Part shown: positions 55,255 to 56,299 of the stretch, piece by piece
How the letters are laid out: every line of letters starts with the position of its first letter
Position numbering within the stretch: position 1 is the first letter of the stretch
Assembly: GCA_037147235.1 (NCBI GenBank)
Contig: JBAWVO010000003.1
Coordinates: 1 to 56,299 of the forward strand
Source: JANXQG01 sp037147235
Lineage (GTDB): Bacteria; Planctomycetota; Planctomycetia; Pirellulales; Thermoguttaceae
Reading direction: 5' to 3'
DNA length: 56,299 nt
Notes under the pieces: model-generated
Databases searched by the model: none
What the model saw: only the letters and a program-made list of their open reading frames with translations
What the model was told of the DNA's origin: nothing
Made by a program: the position numbers and the translations under genes

Positions 55255-55730
55255 CGCTCTTTTTCTCCATGGGAATGACCGTGACGTGGCCGTTGTTCTC
55301 TAAAACGGCAAACCGCACTTCCCTCTTCCCCCGCACACCCTGCGGCCCGAAGTGATGCCTTCAGTTCGTGCATTGTCATCTGAACGCTTTTCAAGGCCCT
55401 CGGATATATTTTGCCGTCGTGAATCAGGATAACGGGCCTACCCTCAATGAGTGCTTCCAGCCATTTGCTGCGATACGTCAGCCAACCGACAATCCAGTTC
55501 AAGCCGACCAGCGTGGTGGCAAGGATTAGGCCGCCGGTGATACTGTTGTCGCCACCATTCATGGCGTTTTGGACGGCATTACTCAAAACGAGCAGCAGTA
55601 CCAGATCAAAGGGTGCTAATTGCCCGACTTGACGCTTTCCTGTAAGGCGCAACAGTATAAGCAGGAAAACGTAGACGACGACTGCTCGCACAATAAAATG
55701 CGACCAATGCGGAAGTTCAATAGTCCACAT
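55241..55730 (-). pseudogene. DUF421 (YetF-like) membrane protein gene with a frameshift
   Basis: The N-terminal part has three hydrophobic segments, GKRQVGQLAPFDLVLLLVLS and ILIHDGKIYPRALKSVQMT, as in DUF421 proteins. Near 55320 the frame shifts within GAAGAGGGAAGTG. Dropping one G restores E-E-E-V-R-F-A-V-L-E-N-N-G-H-V-T-V-I-P, the expected family ending, and stops at 55241. As printed, the frame continues as unrelated sequence into the NUDIX gene. A sequencing error or a true null allele are both possible. Confidence 0.7.
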
Positions 55731-55865
55731 CCGAATCTCGCTCCATTCAATCTAGTAAAATGTGGTTCTCAACGGCATCCGGACACTCATTCACCGTCAG
55801 GCTAGGAAAGTATGACGTATTCCCCGGCATAACGCCAGTATGCGCCAAAGCACGCCCCCGGATAC

Positions 55866-56051
55866 CTAAATAAAAGGGTTAAACGTGTCATTATCTATGT
55901 TTGCGGACTGGCTAGCTGTTGGACGGTCGTTTTCAACAGCATTTGGCAGGCAAATGCCCGTTTCGACACCCAGTAGGTCGGCAATCATTTTCCAGGCGAC
56001 TGGAATATCTGCTAGCTGCATCGGATGTCGCGTGAGTGGCGCGTAACTCAT
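55866..56051 (-). CDS. Possible small ORF (61 aa)
   Basis: An open frame MSYAPLTRHPMQLADIPVAW... has AAGG about 9 bases upstream. I recognise no family and codon use is uninformative at this length. It may be spurious. Confidence 0.25.
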   Translation of the reverse strand: MSYAPLTRHPMQLADIPVAWKMIADLLGVETGICLPNAVENDRPTASQSANIDNDTFNPFI

Positions 56052-56299
56052 GGTTAGCTGCCTTACCTATTGGCGGCCCATTTAGATAATGTTTTCAAAT
56101 CCTGTTCTTCGCCAAATTAGCGGGAATCAGGGTTTTCGTTGCGCCTTTGCATGTTGTGAAGGCGGTGTTTGTTCGCTCTCGCGGTGGTCGCGGGGCGGTT
56201 CACGTTTCTCTCCATCGTGGCCGCCCCGAGGGGCGGTCCCAACTCACTAGGCCGATATTCCGCAACCTGGTGAGCGTTGCAACCCGGGACCGGGGAGGC
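56052..56299. other. Right-edge intergenic sequence
   Basis: No gene is visible. A GC-rich hairpin (CCGCCCC-GA-GGGGCGG, 56221-56236) stands out and may be a terminator or the edge of a repeat that continues outside the window. Confidence 0.3.

Overview
The window looks like a planctomycete chromosome segment (Planctomycetota, possibly Pirellulales; this is inference). The grounds are three secreted formylglycine-type sulfatases, a Tat-exported Gfo/Idh/MocA oxidoreductase, GH127, GH43-like and DUF2961/GH172-like glycan enzymes with signal peptides, a lipoprotein di-haem peroxidase, a DUF6485 Cys-rich protein, short operons and many decayed gene ends. I recognised no rRNA, tRNA or CRISPR array.

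Left arm (1-20.6 kb): accessory metabolism. It holds a hypothetical protein, a dinB tail fragment, a GH127 beta-L-arabinofuranosidase, an SGNH esterase, two small proteins, an MFS transporter, an RND efflux pair, an HU-like DNA-binding protein, a GH43-like enzyme, a sulfatase, a HEAT-like and a SEC-C protein lying between two DraG-family tail fragments, a di-haem peroxidase and a threonine aldolase. The 5' end and promoter of the HU gene are copied, frameshifted, directly upstream of GH127.

Centre (20.7-42.5 kb): a complete type 2 BREX (Pgl) phage-defence locus on the minus strand. In transcription order it is a MerR/excisionase-type regulator, pglW, a GxxExxY gene, pglX, an AlbA_2/HATPase-type gene, pglY, a REP-associated transposase (RAYT), pglZ, brxD and brxHI. 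All six core genes are present and open. The GxxExxY, AlbA_2 and RAYT genes are additions to the usual set.

The most unusual feature is that this locus, and nothing else in the window, carries two families of palindromic elements. Seven REP-like elements (67-103 bp, arms TAGGATGGACTTCCAAGTCC) match the resident RAYT. Five are read through in frame inside pglZ, pglY (twice), pglX and pglW, and the other two supply the stop codons of the RAYT gene and of pglY. Seven elements of a second family (about 75-91 bp, arms made of 8-bp GCGCAAAG units) also lie here: five in frame inside pglX, one between pglX and the GxxExxY gene, and one forming the 3' end of pglW. About 12% of PglX is palindrome-derived. 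The 8-bp units make slippage-driven phase variation of pglX a testable possibility.

Right arm (42.5-56.3 kb): a metallophosphatase tail fragment, DUF6485, a secreted esterase, an HD hydrolase, a DNA glycosylase, a DUF2961/GH172-like protein, exonuclease III, a metallophosphoesterase, two sulfatases, a Gfo/Idh/MocA oxidoreductase, an AmpG-like transporter, and a frameshifted DUF421 gene overlapping a NUDIX hydrolase. Short repeated 3' fragments follow both sulfatases. The last 560 bp hold little that can be called.
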